Notes: generated from the sequence alone by a model not told the origin. A stretch of 64,000 nt of DNA from CALMEC01 sp964434425 (GCA_964434425.1 CAYSVH010000002.1:186001-250000); one strand, 5' to 3'. Positions 53,347 through 62,916 are shown, counted from the first letter of the stretch. A program made the numbers and translations.

Positions 53347-56300
53347 GCTGGCGCGACGTTCCCGACGTGACGGGATCCCCGGACGGCTGGATCCGCATGG
53401 AAGAGGCGGTCCTGGCCCGCTGGAAGAACGACGACGTCTTCGCGCGCAGCCTGGAGCTCCGCGCCGACGCCGAGCCCTGGGTCTTCTACGAGGGGCCCCC
53501 CACCGCCAACGGGCGTCCGGGCTCACACCACGTCCTCTCGCGCGTCTTCAAGGACATCTTCCCCCGCTTCCACACCATGCGCGGGCGTCTCGTACCGCGG
53601 AAGGCCGGCTGGGACTGCCACGGTCTGCCCGTCGAGCTCGAGGTCGAGAAACAGCTGGGCATCTCGGGCAAGCCCGAGATCGAGGCGTACGGCATCGCCG
53701 AGTTCAACGCCCGCTGCCGCGAGTCGGTCAGCGGCTATCTGGACGAGTGGGAGCGCCTCACCGAGCGCATCGGCTTCTGGGTCGACACCTCCCAGGCGTA
53801 CCGCACCATGGACACGTCGTACATCGAGAGCGTGTGGTGGAGCCTGAAGACCCTGTGGGACCGCGGCCTCATCTACGAGTCCGACAAGGTCGTCCCCTAC
53901 TGCCCCCGCTGCGGAACCGCCCTGTCGAGCCACGAGGTCGCCCAGGGCTACCGCGATGTCGACGATCCGTCGGTGTACGTGCGCTTCCCCCTCACGGACG
54001 AGCCCGGCACGGCGCTCCTCGTCTGGACCACGACCCCGTGGACCCTGCCGGCCAACCAGGCGGCCGCCGTCCACCCGGACGTGACCTACGCGCGTGTGAC
54101 GAACGGTGACGAGCACCTGATCCTCGCCGAGCCGCTTGTGGAGCGGGTGCTGGGTGAGGACGCCGTCATCGAGGAGACCTTCCCCGCGTCGCGTCTCGTG
54201 GGGCGCACCTACGGTGCGCCGTTCCCCTACGTCGACGGTGCCCATGTCGTTGTGACGGCCGGCTTCGTCACCACCGACGACGGCACCGGCATCGTCCACA
54301 TCGCACCGCCGTTCGGTGAGGACGACCTCGCCGTCGGCCGCGCGAACAACCTGCCGCTCACGAACCCCGTCGACCGTCAGGGTCGCTACACGTCGCAGGT
54401 GACCGACTACGAGGGCCGCTTCGTCAAGGAGGTGGACGACGACCTCATCGCCGATCTCACCGGCCGCGGACTCCTGCTGCGGGCCGCGAAGTACACCCAC
54501 GCCTATCCGCATTGCTGGCGGTGCAGCACGCCCCTCCTCTACTACGCCAAGCCCTCGTGGTACATCCGCACCACCGACGTCCGTCAGCGTCTGCTCGACC
54601 TGAACGCCGGGATCGGCTGGCATCCCGGCCACGTGCGCGACGGACGCTTCGGCCGCTGGCTGGAGGGCAACGTCGACTGGGCCATCTCCCGTGAGCGCTA
54701 CTGGGGTACCCCGCTCCCGCTGTGGCGCTGCGGCGACTGCGACGTGGTCACGGCCGTCGGAGGGTTCGACGAGTTGCGCGAGCGCGCCGTCGTGTCCCCC
54801 GGCGACGACTTCGATCCGCACCGTCCCCACGTGGACGACGTGCGCCTGCGCTGTACCTGCGGCGGCGAGGCCGAGCGGGTGCCCGAGGTCATCGACGTCT
54901 GGTACGACAGCGGCGCCATGCCGTTCGCCCAGCACCACTACCCGTTCGCCGGAGAGGACGCGCTGGCCGGCCGCTTCCCCGCCGACTACATCTGCGAGGC
55001 GCAGGATCAGACCCGCGGATGGTTCTACTCGCTGCACGCCGAGGCGGCCATGCTGTTCGACGAGGTCGCCTACCGGAACGTCGTCTGCCTCGGGCTCATC
55101 CTGGACGGCGACGGCCAGAAGATGAGCAAGAGCCGCGGCAACGTCATCGAGCCGTGGTCCGTGCTGGAGCGGTCCGGCGCCGATCCCTTCCGCTGGTACC
55201 TCCTCACCGCGCAGCAGGCCGGCGAGTCCTTCCGCTTCAGTCAAGAGGCGATCGACGACGCCATGCGGCGATTCCTCCTCACGCTCTGGAACACCTACTC
55301 CTTCCTGGTCACGTACGCGGCGCTGCCCGACGGCTGGGTACCCGGGGACGGCGCGCCCCCGGTCGCCGATCGGCCGGCCATCGACCGCTGGGCCCTGGCC
55401 CGGCTCGCCGAAACCGTCGACGAGGTCACCGAGTCGCTCTCCGAGTACGACGCCTTCTCCGCCGGTCGCGCCATCGCGGCCTTCGTCGACGACCTCTCCA
55501 ACTGGTACGTGCGCACCGGTCGCCGCCGCTTCTGGCGTTCCGAGGAGCGGGCCGACCAGCACGCCGCCTTCGCGACCCTCCACGAGTGCCTCACCACGCT
55601 CGCCCATGTCGTCGCGCCGTTCTGCCCCTTCGTCGCGGACGAGCTCTACGCGAACCTCGTGGCGGCCCATGATCCCGAGGCCCGCCCGAGCGTCCACTTG
55701 GCCGACTGGCCGGCGGTCGACCCGACGTCCCGCGCCCCCGGACTCGTGGCCGCGATGTCCGCGGTCCGCGACGCCGTCTCGCTCGGGCGATCGGCGCGGA
55801 AGGACGCCAGGATCCGCGTCCGTCAGCCCCTGGCGGAGGCCGTGGTCGCATGCTCACCCGCGGACGCGGAGGCCATGGCGGCGCACGTGAGGCTCATCTC
55901 CGACGAGCTGAACGTCCGTGAGGTCCGGTTCGTCACGGACCCCGCCGAGCTGGTCGAGATCACCGTGAAGCCCAACTACCGTTCCCTCGGCCCCCGGTTC
56001 GGCAAGTCCATGCCGGCCGTCGCCGCGGCTGTCGCGGCCCTCGACGGCGCCGACACCGTACGGGCGCTGGACGACGGGGCCACGGTCGCCATCACCGTCG
56101 ACGGCGCTCCGCACGAGCTCGTCTCCGACGACATCCTGCGCGAGGTCCGCCCGTCGGAGGGCTACGTCGTCGCCACGGACGGTCCCATCGCCGTCGGTCT
56201 CGCCACCGCTCTCGACGGCGAACTGCGCCGGGAAGGGCTCGCCCGCGAGGTGATCCACGCCGTGCAGGCCGTCCGGAAGAACGCCGGACTGCGTGTGGAG

Positions 56301-56492
56301 GAGCGCATCCGGCTCCACCTCGACGGATCGGGTCCGCTTCGCGAGGCCTTCACCGAACACGGCGACCGCATCCGCAGCGAGACGCTCGCCGAGTCGATCA
56401 CCACCGGTCACGGTGCCACCTTCGCCGGGATCGCCCGCGAGGAGCACATGCTGGACGGCGAGCCGCTCGCCATCCGCCTGGATCGCGTCTGA
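53343..56492 (+). CDS. ileS: Isoleucyl-tRNA synthetase
   Basis: 1049 residues. The class I HIGH motif appears as PTANGRPGSHH (~53-63), the actinobacterial form, and KMSKS as DGQKMSKSRGN (Lys593). The editing domain is recognised by VWTTTPWTLPANQAA and GTGIVHIAPPFGEDD. YCPRCG and CWRC pairs give the zinc sites. It charges tRNA-Ile; a tRNA-Ile(GAT) gene is 40 kb away in this window. Size and motif type match the IleS2-like/actinobacterial group rather than the ~940-residue E. coli type. ATG overlaps the HAD stop. Confidence 0.96.
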   Translation: MSWRDVPDVTGSPDGWIRMEEAVLARWKNDDVFARSLELRADAEPWVFYEGPPTANGRPGSHHVLSRVFKDIFPRFHTMRGRLVPRKAGWDCHGLPVELEVEKQLGISGKPEIEAYGIAEFNARCRESVSGYLDEWERLTERIGFWVDTSQAYRTMDTSYIESVWWSLKTLWDRGLIYESDKVVPYCPRCGTALSSHEVAQGYRDVDDPSVYVRFPLTDEPGTALLVWTTTPWTLPANQAAAVHPDVTYARVTNGDEHLILAEPLVERVLGEDAVIEETFPASRLVGRTYGAPFPYVDGAHVVVTAGFVTTDDGTGIVHIAPPFGEDDLAVGRANNLPLTNPVDRQGRYTSQVTDYEGRFVKEVDDDLIADLTGRGLLLRAAKYTHAYPHCWRCSTPLLYYAKPSWYIRTTDVRQRLLDLNAGIGWHPGHVRDGRFGRWLEGNVDWAISRERYWGTPLPLWRCGDCDVVTAVGGFDELRERAVVSPGDDFDPHRPHVDDVRLRCTCGGEAERVPEVIDVWYDSGAMPFAQHHYPFAGEDALAGRFPADYICEAQDQTRGWFYSLHAEAAMLFDEVAYRNVVCLGLILDGDGQKMSKSRGNVIEPWSVLERSGADPFRWYLLTAQQAGESFRFSQEAIDDAMRRFLLTLWNTYSFLVTYAALPDGWVPGDGAPPVADRPAIDRWALARLAETVDEVTESLSEYDAFSAGRAIAAFVDDLSNWYVRTGRRRFWRSEERADQHAAFATLHECLTTLAHVVAPFCPFVADELYANLVAAHDPEARPSVHLADWPAVDPTSRAPGLVAAMSAVRDAVSLGRSARKDARIRVRQPLAEAVVACSPADAEAMAAHVRLISDELNVREVRFVTDPAELVEITVKPNYRSLGPRFGKSMPAVAAAVAALDGADTVRALDDGATVAITVDGAPHELVSDDILREVRPSEGYVVATDGPIAVGLATALDGELRREGLAREVIHAVQAVRKNAGLRVEERIRLHLDGSGPLREAFTEHGDRIRSETLAESITTGHGATFAGIAREEHMLDGEPLAIRLDRV

Positions 56493-56561
56493 GCGACGGC
56501 CGGCGGCGGGGTTTCGGACCTCCCGTTCCGCCGGCATGTCGACACGGCGGGTGTCCGGGAG

Positions 56562-56567
56562 TAGTGT
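56562..56567 (+). promoter_or_regulatory. Putative -10 element, leaderless
   Basis: TAGTGT ends 7 nt before ATG 56575. Confidence 0.4.
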
Positions 56568-56574
56568 CGTCTTC

Positions 56575-57051
56575 ATGAAAAGAGCATGTCGCCGATCACT
56601 GCTCGGGATCGCCGTGGCGGGGTTCGCCCTCGTTCCCGCCGCGCAGGGCGCGGTGGTCGTGAACTCGAGCGTCGCCGGGGTGAAGCTTCAGATGACCAAG
56701 GAGCGGGCGCGGGCCATTTTGGGGAAACCCGCGGCCACCCGCACGGTTCCTCACCCGATCACGGGTTCGGTGACCATCCACACATACCGCGGGCTGGTGG
56801 TCCACTACTTCTTCGGCCGGGTCGGGCACATCGTGACCACGCGGCCGGGTGAGCGCACGCGACGGGGTGTCGGGGTGGGATCGACCGAGGCGCAGGTGAA
56901 GGCACGGATCGGCGGCGTCAGATGCACCACGCCGGTGCCTGGCCGCCGGTCCTGTTCGGTCGGGAACTTCCGGCCCGGTACGGCGGTCACCGGCTTCGAC
57001 ATCGCGAGCGGGAAGGTCGTCCGGGTGGTCGTCGGGAACGTCATCGACTGA
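56575..57051 (+). CDS. Secreted protein of unknown function
   Basis: 158 residues with a signal peptide (MKRACRRSLLGIAVAGFALVPAAQG). The mature part contains two related stretches, GVKLQMTKERARAILGKPAATRTV and GVGVGSTEAQVKARIGGVRC. Both resemble the short repeat of SmpA/OmlA-like or BLIP-like small proteins, in which a helix leads into a beta sheet. Two cysteines (RCTT...RSCS) may form a disulfide outside the cell. Leaderless expression is likely. No operon partner. Confidence 0.7.
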   Translation: MKRACRRSLLGIAVAGFALVPAAQGAVVVNSSVAGVKLQMTKERARAILGKPAATRTVPHPITGSVTIHTYRGLVVHYFFGRVGHIVTTRPGERTRRGVGVGSTEAQVKARIGGVRCTTPVPGRRSCSVGNFRPGTAVTGFDIASGKVVRVVVGNVID

Positions 57052-57101
57052 CACCGGTCCCGGTCGGGACACCCACGGGTCGGGTGGCGTGGGCAATCCG
57101 C

Positions 57102-57107
57102 TACCGT
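57102..57107 (+). promoter_or_regulatory. Putative -10 element, leaderless
   Basis: TACCGT ends 9 nt before ATG 57117. Confidence 0.4.
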
Positions 57108-57116
57108 TCTCTGACG

Positions 57117-58016
57117 ATGCGACTTCGACGAGTTCTTCTGGGGGCGGCGGCGGCTCTCACGGTCGCCACGGCCGCGGGATGCGGCGACGTGGCCGATCAG
57201 ATGCCCAGGGTCAGCGGGGCGTTCGGCGAGAGGGCCGACATCACGATTCCGTCGGTCGATCCCCGTGGCTACGCGGTCAGGACGCTCATCTCGGGTGACG
57301 GCCCGGTGGCCCGCCCGGGTGATGTCGTCGACATCCGCTTCTCGGTCGTCTCGTGGGAGAGCGGACAGAGCCTGGGCAGCAGCCACGAGCAGCAGGTGTC
57401 CATCCCGATCACGGCGGCTCCGGCAGAGAGCGAGGGGCTGAACGAGGCCCTCATCGGCAAGCGCGTCGGCAGCCGCGTCATGGTCGTGCTGCCGCAGTCC
57501 GGAATGGACGAGACGGGCGCCGAGGTCACCGAGACGGCCGTGATCGCCATCGACGTCATGGACATCGCGTTCCGCGCACCGGACGGGCCGGTCACCCAGG
57601 CCGGACCGGGGCTTCCGATCGTCGGGGGTCGCCGCGGGCACAAGCCCGAGATCACCATCCGCGCATCGGAGCCGCCGACCGAGCTCGTCGCGCACACCCT
57701 GATCCCGGGTGACGGCGCCGTCGTCCAGGCCGGGGACGCCATCGTGGCGCAGTACGTCGGGGTCATCTGGGACGACGGCAGGCAGTTCGACGCGTCGTGG
57801 GACCGTGGATCACCCGCCACCTTCCCGGTGGGGCAGGGCCAGGTGATCCCGGCCTGGGACACGGCGATCGTCGGGACGAGGATCGGCAGCCGCGTCCTCA
57901 TCGTGGCTCCACCGGCCGAGGGTTACGGCCCGGACGGCAACGAGCAGGCCGGCATCTCGGGCACCGACACCCTCGTCTTCGTCGTGGACATCCTGGGGGT
58001 CGTCCCCGAGAGCTAG
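57117..58016 (+). CDS. FKBP-type peptidyl-prolyl isomerase lipoprotein, tandem domains
   Basis: 299 residues. A lipobox (TVATAAGC) gives an extracytoplasmic lipoprotein. Two FKBP domains follow. The first (~40-165) is degenerate, lacking the usual aromatic active-site pattern. The second (~185-295) has the typical YVGVIWDDGRQFDASWDRGSPATFPVGQGQVIPAWDTAIVGTRIGSRVLIVAPPAEGYG. The enzyme would assist folding of exported proteins at the membrane surface. The first domain may be only structural. Leaderless promoter likely. Confidence 0.9.
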   Translation: MRLRRVLLGAAAALTVATAAGCGDVADQMPRVSGAFGERADITIPSVDPRGYAVRTLISGDGPVARPGDVVDIRFSVVSWESGQSLGSSHEQQVSIPITAAPAESEGLNEALIGKRVGSRVMVVLPQSGMDETGAEVTETAVIAIDVMDIAFRAPDGPVTQAGPGLPIVGGRRGHKPEITIRASEPPTELVAHTLIPGDGAVVQAGDAIVAQYVGVIWDDGRQFDASWDRGSPATFPVGQGQVIPAWDTAIVGTRIGSRVLIVAPPAEGYGPDGNEQAGISGTDTLVFVVDILGVVPES

Positions 58017-58029
58017 GAGTTGTGGCCGG

Positions 58030-58299
58030 TCAGGCCCCCTGGCCGCCCCAGGTCGCCTGGCGACGGCCGAGAAGCACGTCGTTGTCGGCGCGCAGACGCT
58101 CCCAGATGGCGTCGGGGTCCGTCAGGCCCAGCTTCTCGATGATCTCGTCCAGCCGCACGATCTCGCGCGGGTCTTCGATGCGGAGTCCGACGATCTGTCC
58201 GTCCGCGGTGACCGTGCCGACGCTCTCGTAGCCGTCCAGGCGCTCCATGCTGATGTCGGCGAACGGCTGACAGGATCGGATGCTGAAGTAGATGGCCAC
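58030..58299 (-). CDS. Small hypothetical protein downstream of thioredoxin
   Basis: 89 residues from GTG 58299, with AAGGAG 7 nt upstream. It begins MAIYFSIRSCQPFADISMER and has a strand-rich middle (GYESVGTVTADGQIVGLRIE) and a helical end. No recognised domain. It follows the thioredoxin gene by 16 bases on the same strand, so it is part of that operon. It is convergent with the FKBP gene. Confidence 0.6.
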   Translation of the reverse strand: MAIYFSIRSCQPFADISMERLDGYESVGTVTADGQIVGLRIEDPREIVRLDEIIEKLGLTDPDAIWERLRADNDVLLGRRQATWGGQGA

Positions 58300-58315
58300 G
58301 CCGGTGCTCCTTGGT

Positions 58316-58645
58316 CTATTCGGTGTTGATGACGCCGTCGATCAATTTTGACAGCTTCTTCGGTTTCGGGACCCCGGCGATGCGGTCGATCTCCTCGCCT
58401 GCGGCGAACAGGAGGACGGTCGGGAGGCTCAGGATCGCGTACCTGGCGACGATGTCGGCGGCCTCGTCCGCGTTCAGTCGCACGCAGTCGAGCCGGTCGC
58501 CGTACCGGGTGGCGACGTCGGCGATGAGGGGTTCGACCCTTCTGCAGGGCACGCACCACGGTGCCCACACGTCGACGAGCACGGGGACCGCGGCTCTGAT
58601 GACGCGATCCTCCCACGCCTCGGGGGCGACCTCCTCCAGCGTCAC
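58316..58645 (-). CDS. Thioredoxin (WCVPC active site)
   Basis: 109 residues from GTG 58645, which overlaps the upstream transpeptidase stop as GTGA. The thioredoxin fold is complete: VPVLVDVWAPWCVPCRRVEPLI (Cys31, Cys34), NADEAADIVARYAILSLPTVLLFAAGEEID with the cis-Pro. The active site is WCVPC instead of the usual WCGPC, which could alter redox potential. No signal peptide, so cytoplasmic. Being in an operon with a cell-wall L,D-transpeptidase, which uses Cys, is notable. Confidence 0.9.
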   Translation of the reverse strand: MTLEEVAPEAWEDRVIRAAVPVLVDVWAPWCVPCRRVEPLIADVATRYGDRLDCVRLNADEAADIVARYAILSLPTVLLFAAGEEIDRIAGVPKPKKLSKLIDGVINTE

Positions 58646-60189
58646 GGGTTGAGGATCACCGGCATGCCGACGGCGACCTCTTCGAAGAGCTCCTCGACCT
58701 CCGGGATGTGCATGCGTATGCATCCGTGGCTCGCGGCCGTCCCGATCGACCCCGACGCATAGGTGCCGTGGATGCCGATCGCGGGCGCGGAGGTGCCGAT
58801 CCACCGTGTGCCGAGCGGGTTGCCCGGTCCGGGCGGGATGGGGCCGAGCCCCTTCGCCCAGGGGCTGTCCGGCGGGAACCAGGCCGGATCGACCTGCTTG
58901 TTCACGACGCGGTAGCTGCCGGTGGGCGTGGAGTAGCCGGGCGCGCCGATGGCCACCTTGTACGTCTTCACGACCTTTCCGTCCCGGAAGAGCTGGAGCC
59001 GGTATTTGCTGAGTGTGACGACGATCTTGCCCACGTACGCCTCACGGGTGCGCGGACCGAAGATGCCGTTCTGGGACATCTTGTGGACGGCCTGGTAGCG
59101 GCGGACACCCCAGGTGGTGCGGGCGTCGTACGTTCCCGTCGCCTTGACCCTCTTGAATCCGCGGTCCGCAAGGCCCTGCTGAAGGGCCTTCACGTCCTCG
59201 CCCCTGGCGCCCTCGCGCATGTCCTTGGATCCGAACTCCTCGGTGCTGTCGACCAGGATGGCGTGCTTCTTCTGCGTGCGGTTGCCCGCCGGGTCGACGG
59301 CCGCGATGACCACGGTGTTGCGGCCCTGCGGCAGGGTCCCCACCGACAGCTGGAAGCGGTTGTCGGTGAAGGAGACGGTGGGCTCGTCGGTGCCCTCGGC
59401 CCCCTGGTCGGACCGCACGGGCGCGATCGCGCGGCCGTTGATCGTCGCGGTGATCGTCGTGGAGGCGGGGTCGTCGCCGGTGACCTCACCGGTGAAGAGG
59501 GGCATGTCCGTCTCGGTCATCGTGGTGGGCACCTTTCCCACCACGAGTCCCGGTGCCTTTGTGTCGACCGTGACGGAACGGGCGATGCGGGTGGTGTTGC
59601 CCGCGCGATCCCGGGAGACGATCGTCAGCCGTGTCGCGCCCTCCTTGAGGGGGACGGCCGTGGCGAACGCGCCGTTGGCGCGGCTCGTCGCTGTCCGGCT
59701 GCCGCCCGGCCAGCGGACCGTGACCGTCGAATCCGGCTCGGTCGTCCCGGTGACGGGAACGCTGCGTCGATTGACGGGCTTCTTCTCGGCCGGCCGGGCG
59801 ACCTTGAGGACGGGTGCCGTGGTGTCGATCTCGAAGTCCCACTGCTGGGACACGTTGCGCGCGAACAGGTTGCGCGTCGAGATGCGTGCGTCGACGGTGT
59901 GCCGCCCCTCCTTCAGCTTCGCCGTTCGCAGGATGAGGCGACCCTCGCCGTCGCGTGCGAGGAGATCCGTGCGGTCCCTGCCGTTGACAAGCACCTTCAC
60001 ATCGGAGAGCCGGTCGACGTTGGAGGTCCGGAAGGCGATCTCGGGCTGCGCCGTGCGAACGGCCGCACCGGGAGCGGGCTCGACGGTGCCGATGGAGGCC
60101 CGGGAGGTGTACTGCGTTCCCGCGAACGCCGTACCCGCCGCGAGTGCGGCGACTCCAACCCCGATGACCGGCCAGGTGAAACGCCCCAC
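58642..60189 (-). CDS. L,D-transpeptidase with Ig-like repeats and peptidoglycan-binding domain
   Basis: 515 residues from GTG 60189, chosen because GAGGAG lies 6 nt upstream; the TTG at 60207 has none. A signal-anchor (TWPVIGVGVAALAAGTAFAG) is followed by three Ig-like domains (~30-320, with VDTTAPV and AGNTT repeats), a PG_binding_1 domain (~335-390, ADRGFKRVKATGTYDARTTWGVRRYQ), and a YkuD catalytic domain ending with HGTYASGSIGTAASHGCIRM (Cys490). It forms 3-3 crosslinks or attaches proteins in the wall. Sensitive to carbapenems in relatives. Confidence 0.9.
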   Translation of the reverse strand: MGRFTWPVIGVGVAALAAGTAFAGTQYTSRASIGTVEPAPGAAVRTAQPEIAFRTSNVDRLSDVKVLVNGRDRTDLLARDGEGRLILRTAKLKEGRHTVDARISTRNLFARNVSQQWDFEIDTTAPVLKVARPAEKKPVNRRSVPVTGTTEPDSTVTVRWPGGSRTATSRANGAFATAVPLKEGATRLTIVSRDRAGNTTRIARSVTVDTKAPGLVVGKVPTTMTETDMPLFTGEVTGDDPASTTITATINGRAIAPVRSDQGAEGTDEPTVSFTDNRFQLSVGTLPQGRNTVVIAAVDPAGNRTQKKHAILVDSTEEFGSKDMREGARGEDVKALQQGLADRGFKRVKATGTYDARTTWGVRRYQAVHKMSQNGIFGPRTREAYVGKIVVTLSKYRLQLFRDGKVVKTYKVAIGAPGYSTPTGSYRVVNKQVDPAWFPPDSPWAKGLGPIPPGPGNPLGTRWIGTSAPAIGIHGTYASGSIGTAASHGCIRMHIPEVEELFEEVAVGMPVILNP

Positions 60190-60296
60190 GTCATCTCCTC
60201 GTGTCAAACAATCAGCGCCGTCCGGGACGACGATTCCCGCAGTCTAGACCTCGCCCGCGGCGCCACATGGGCATCCGGCGTCGCCAACCGACCGTC

Positions 60297-60302
60297 TACC
60301 CT
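60297..60302 (+). promoter_or_regulatory. Putative -10 element of polX
   Basis: TACCCT ends 6 nt before ATG 60309, predicting leaderless expression. Confidence 0.4.
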
Positions 60303-60308
60303 TCGTCC

Positions 60309-62057
60309 ATGACACCGGGACCCCTTCCGACGAACGCCGAGATCGCGCAGGCATTCTCGCTTCTGGCCGACCTCCTGGAGATCGACGGCGAGCGGTCACG
60401 GCACCGGCTCCTCGCATACCGGCGCGGCGCGGCGCGCGTCACACGGGTGACCGACTCGGTGGCCCGCCTCGCGCTCGACGGTCGTGCCACGGAGCTTCCC
60501 GACATCGGATCGACCCTGCAGGACAAGATCGTCGAGCTCGCGCGGACCGGTGAGATCGGCGCCCTCACCCGCATCTCGGAGCGTGTCCCGGTGGGCCTCG
60601 CCGACATCGCGTCGCTTCCGGGTATCGGTCCGAAGCGTGCCCGCGCCGTCTGGCAGGCGCTGGGCGTCGTCGACCTCGAGGGGCTGGGCGCGGCCGTCGC
60701 CGACGGCTCGCTCGCCTCGGTCGAGGGGATCGGGCCCAAGACCGTGGCCCAGCTGGCGGACGAACTGGAGGCGCGGAGGCGGGGTGGCGGAAGCGGTGAG
60801 CGCATCCCCCTGGGGCGGGCCGACGCCGTCGCGCAGCGGTTCGCCGTGGATCTGGCCGGGCTCGACAGGGTCGGCCGGGCCGTCGTCGCCGGTGGGATCC
60901 GGCGCGGTGGTGAGACCGTCCACGATGTCGATCTCGTCGTCGAGACGGAGGATCCGGAGGCGGTCGCCTCGGCCATGAGGGACCATCCGATGGTCACCGA
61001 GCTGCTGTCGTCCGGCACCGGGGGTGCGGCCGTGATGACCCAGGCCGGCATCCGCGTCGAGGCGCGTTTCACGCCCCCGGCCACGTTCGGGAACCTGTTG
61101 CAGCACCTCACCGGGAGCCGGGCGCACAACGTGCGTCTTCGCGAGCTCGCGGTTCGCACGGGGCGATCCGTGTCCGAGCACGGCATCACGCGTCCGGACG
61201 GCAGCGTCCTGCGCTGCCGCGACGAGGAGGACGTCTACGCGGAACTCGGTCTCGCATGGATACCCCCGGAGCTCCGTGAGGACACGGGCGAGATCGCCGT
61301 CGCCGAATCGGGTGCGTTCCCGTCCTTGGTCCGCGAGGAGGATCTCCGCGGCGAGCTCCACTGCCACACGGATTGGAGTGATGGGCGCAACACCCTCCGT
61401 GAGATGGTGATGGCGGCCCGGGCCCTGGGCCGTGAGTACATCGGCATCAGCGATCACTCGGTCAGCCTCGCCATGGCCGGCGGGCTCGACGCCGACCGCG
61501 TGCGCCGGCAATGGGACGCGATCGACGAGATCGATGCGGAGTTCGACGACATCGCCGTGCTGAAGGCGTGCGAGGTGGACGTCCTGGCCGACGGACGGAT
61601 CGATCATCCGGACGATCTTCTCGCCGGGTTCGACTGGGTCACGGCCAGCCTCCACAGCGGTTTCCGGCAGTCACGCGATCGGCTGACGAAACGCGTCCTC
61701 GCGGCTGTCGATCATCCGCTCGTGAACGTCGTCGGCCATCCGACGGGACGCATGTTCGGCCGGCGCGAGGGGTACGACCTCGACCTCGGCCGCGTCATCG
61801 CCCGCGCGGCGGAGACGGGCACCGCGCTCGAGATCAACGCCCAGCCCAAACGCCTTGATCTGGGTGCGGCCGATGCCCGGCGCGCGCTGGCGGCCGGGGT
61901 CGACCTCACCATCGGCACGGACGCGCACTCCGCGGACGAGCTCGCGGTCCGGCGCTACGGGGTTCTCACGGCGCGCCGCGCGGGTGCGACGGCCGACCGC
62001 ATCGTGAACACCCGCAGCCGCGAGGAGCTCCGTGCGATTCGCGACCGGGGTCGCTGA
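60309..62057 (+). CDS. polX: PolX family DNA polymerase/3'-5' exonuclease
   Basis: 582 residues. N-terminal Pol beta-like domain with HhH motifs (IASLPGIGPKRARAVWQAL, VEGIGPKTVAQL) and the palm segment GGIRRGGETVHDVDLVVETE with its two Asp. The third metal ligand, usually Asp in a VDLR/VDFR strand, is Glu here (IRVEARFTPP). The C-terminal PHP exonuclease is intact: LHCHTDWSDG, YIGISDHS, HPTGRMFGRR and IGTDAHSADEL. It fills gaps in base-excision and NHEJ repair; the Ku gene in this window is a possible partner. Confidence 0.92.
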   Translation: MTPGPLPTNAEIAQAFSLLADLLEIDGERSRHRLLAYRRGAARVTRVTDSVARLALDGRATELPDIGSTLQDKIVELARTGEIGALTRISERVPVGLADIASLPGIGPKRARAVWQALGVVDLEGLGAAVADGSLASVEGIGPKTVAQLADELEARRRGGGSGERIPLGRADAVAQRFAVDLAGLDRVGRAVVAGGIRRGGETVHDVDLVVETEDPEAVASAMRDHPMVTELLSSGTGGAAVMTQAGIRVEARFTPPATFGNLLQHLTGSRAHNVRLRELAVRTGRSVSEHGITRPDGSVLRCRDEEDVYAELGLAWIPPELREDTGEIAVAESGAFPSLVREEDLRGELHCHTDWSDGRNTLREMVMAARALGREYIGISDHSVSLAMAGGLDADRVRRQWDAIDEIDAEFDDIAVLKACEVDVLADGRIDHPDDLLAGFDWVTASLHSGFRQSRDRLTKRVLAAVDHPLVNVVGHPTGRMFGRREGYDLDLGRVIARAAETGTALEINAQPKRLDLGAADARRALAAGVDLTIGTDAHSADELAVRRYGVLTARRAGATADRIVNTRSREELRAIRDRGR

Positions 62058-62102
62058 CCCGGTCTCATGCGGTCGTCGCCCGCAGTCGGCGCGGCTTCCG
62101 CG

Positions 62103-62909
62103 TCAGCCGGGGATCCGCGTGACGAGCTCGCGCAGGAGGCCCTCGGTGCCCGGTACCACCCCGTCGATCAGGTGGTCCGCCGACTCGAGGACGACGGGCG
62201 GCGTCTCCGGTGACCGCACGCCGACGCGGAGCGCCGCGTCCAGGCGTCCGTCGCTTCGGAGTGCGCCCAGCATCGCCCACACGGTGACGTCCGTTCTGTC
62301 GTCGCCGACCGAGATGGCGGATCGGATGGCGGGGGCCGTCTCCAGGATGATCCGGACGGCCGTCCCCTTGGACGTGCCACCGGCCGGATGGACCTCGAGC
62401 GACATCCGTCCCGGTTCGACCCGAAGCTCCGCGTCCCGCCCCCGCGGCGCGACCGTCGTGGCGAGAAACGACACCGCGGCGTCGATGTCGGGCGCGTTGC
62501 GGTAGTGGAACGTCAGGGTGGCGCCCTTGTCCTCCAGCCAGAGGCCGTGATCCTCGAGATCGCGGGGATCCCAGCCGCGTGCGAACTCCTGGAGCGGCGT
62601 GAGGTCACCCGCACCGGCGTCGAGCGGGCGCCCGCCGGTGTCGACGATCTCGGTGCCGTGGTTGCCCGAGTAGACCACGCCGTCCATGTCGACGATGCGA
62701 CGAAGATCGGTCAGTGATCGTCCGCTGATGAACGCCAGGAGCCCGAGGCGCGGTGCCAGGGTCTCCAGCGATCGCCGGATCTCGGCGGGGATCACGACGC
62801 CGGCCGGATCGGGAACGATCGGTGCCAGTGTGCCGTCCAGGTCGAGCAGGAGCGCCAGACTCCCGGGGTCGGAGGTGAGTTCGGTCAGGTCGGGGAGATC
62901 GGTGGTCAT
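62103..62909 (-). CDS. otsB: Trehalose-phosphatase (OtsB)
   Basis: 268 residues from ATG 62909, placed 7 nt after a TATGGT -10 element; longer frames run into repeat DNA. HAD fold: LLDLDGTLAPI (Asp23, Asp25), LLAFISGRSL, YSGNHGTEI, and AISVGDDRTDVTVW. These match the trehalose-6-phosphate phosphatase family. It makes trehalose in osmotic and desiccation responses. No otsA is in the window. Its promoter directly abuts repeat array B2. Confidence 0.88.
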   Translation of the reverse strand: MTTDLPDLTELTSDPGSLALLLDLDGTLAPIVPDPAGVVIPAEIRRSLETLAPRLGLLAFISGRSLTDLRRIVDMDGVVYSGNHGTEIVDTGGRPLDAGAGDLTPLQEFARGWDPRDLEDHGLWLEDKGATLTFHYRNAPDIDAAVSFLATTVAPRGRDAELRVEPGRMSLEVHPAGGTSKGTAVRIILETAPAIRSAISVGDDRTDVTVWAMLGALRSDGRLDAALRVGVRSPETPPVVLESADHLIDGVVPGTEGLLRELVTRIPG

Positions 62910-62916
62910 GGCCGCG

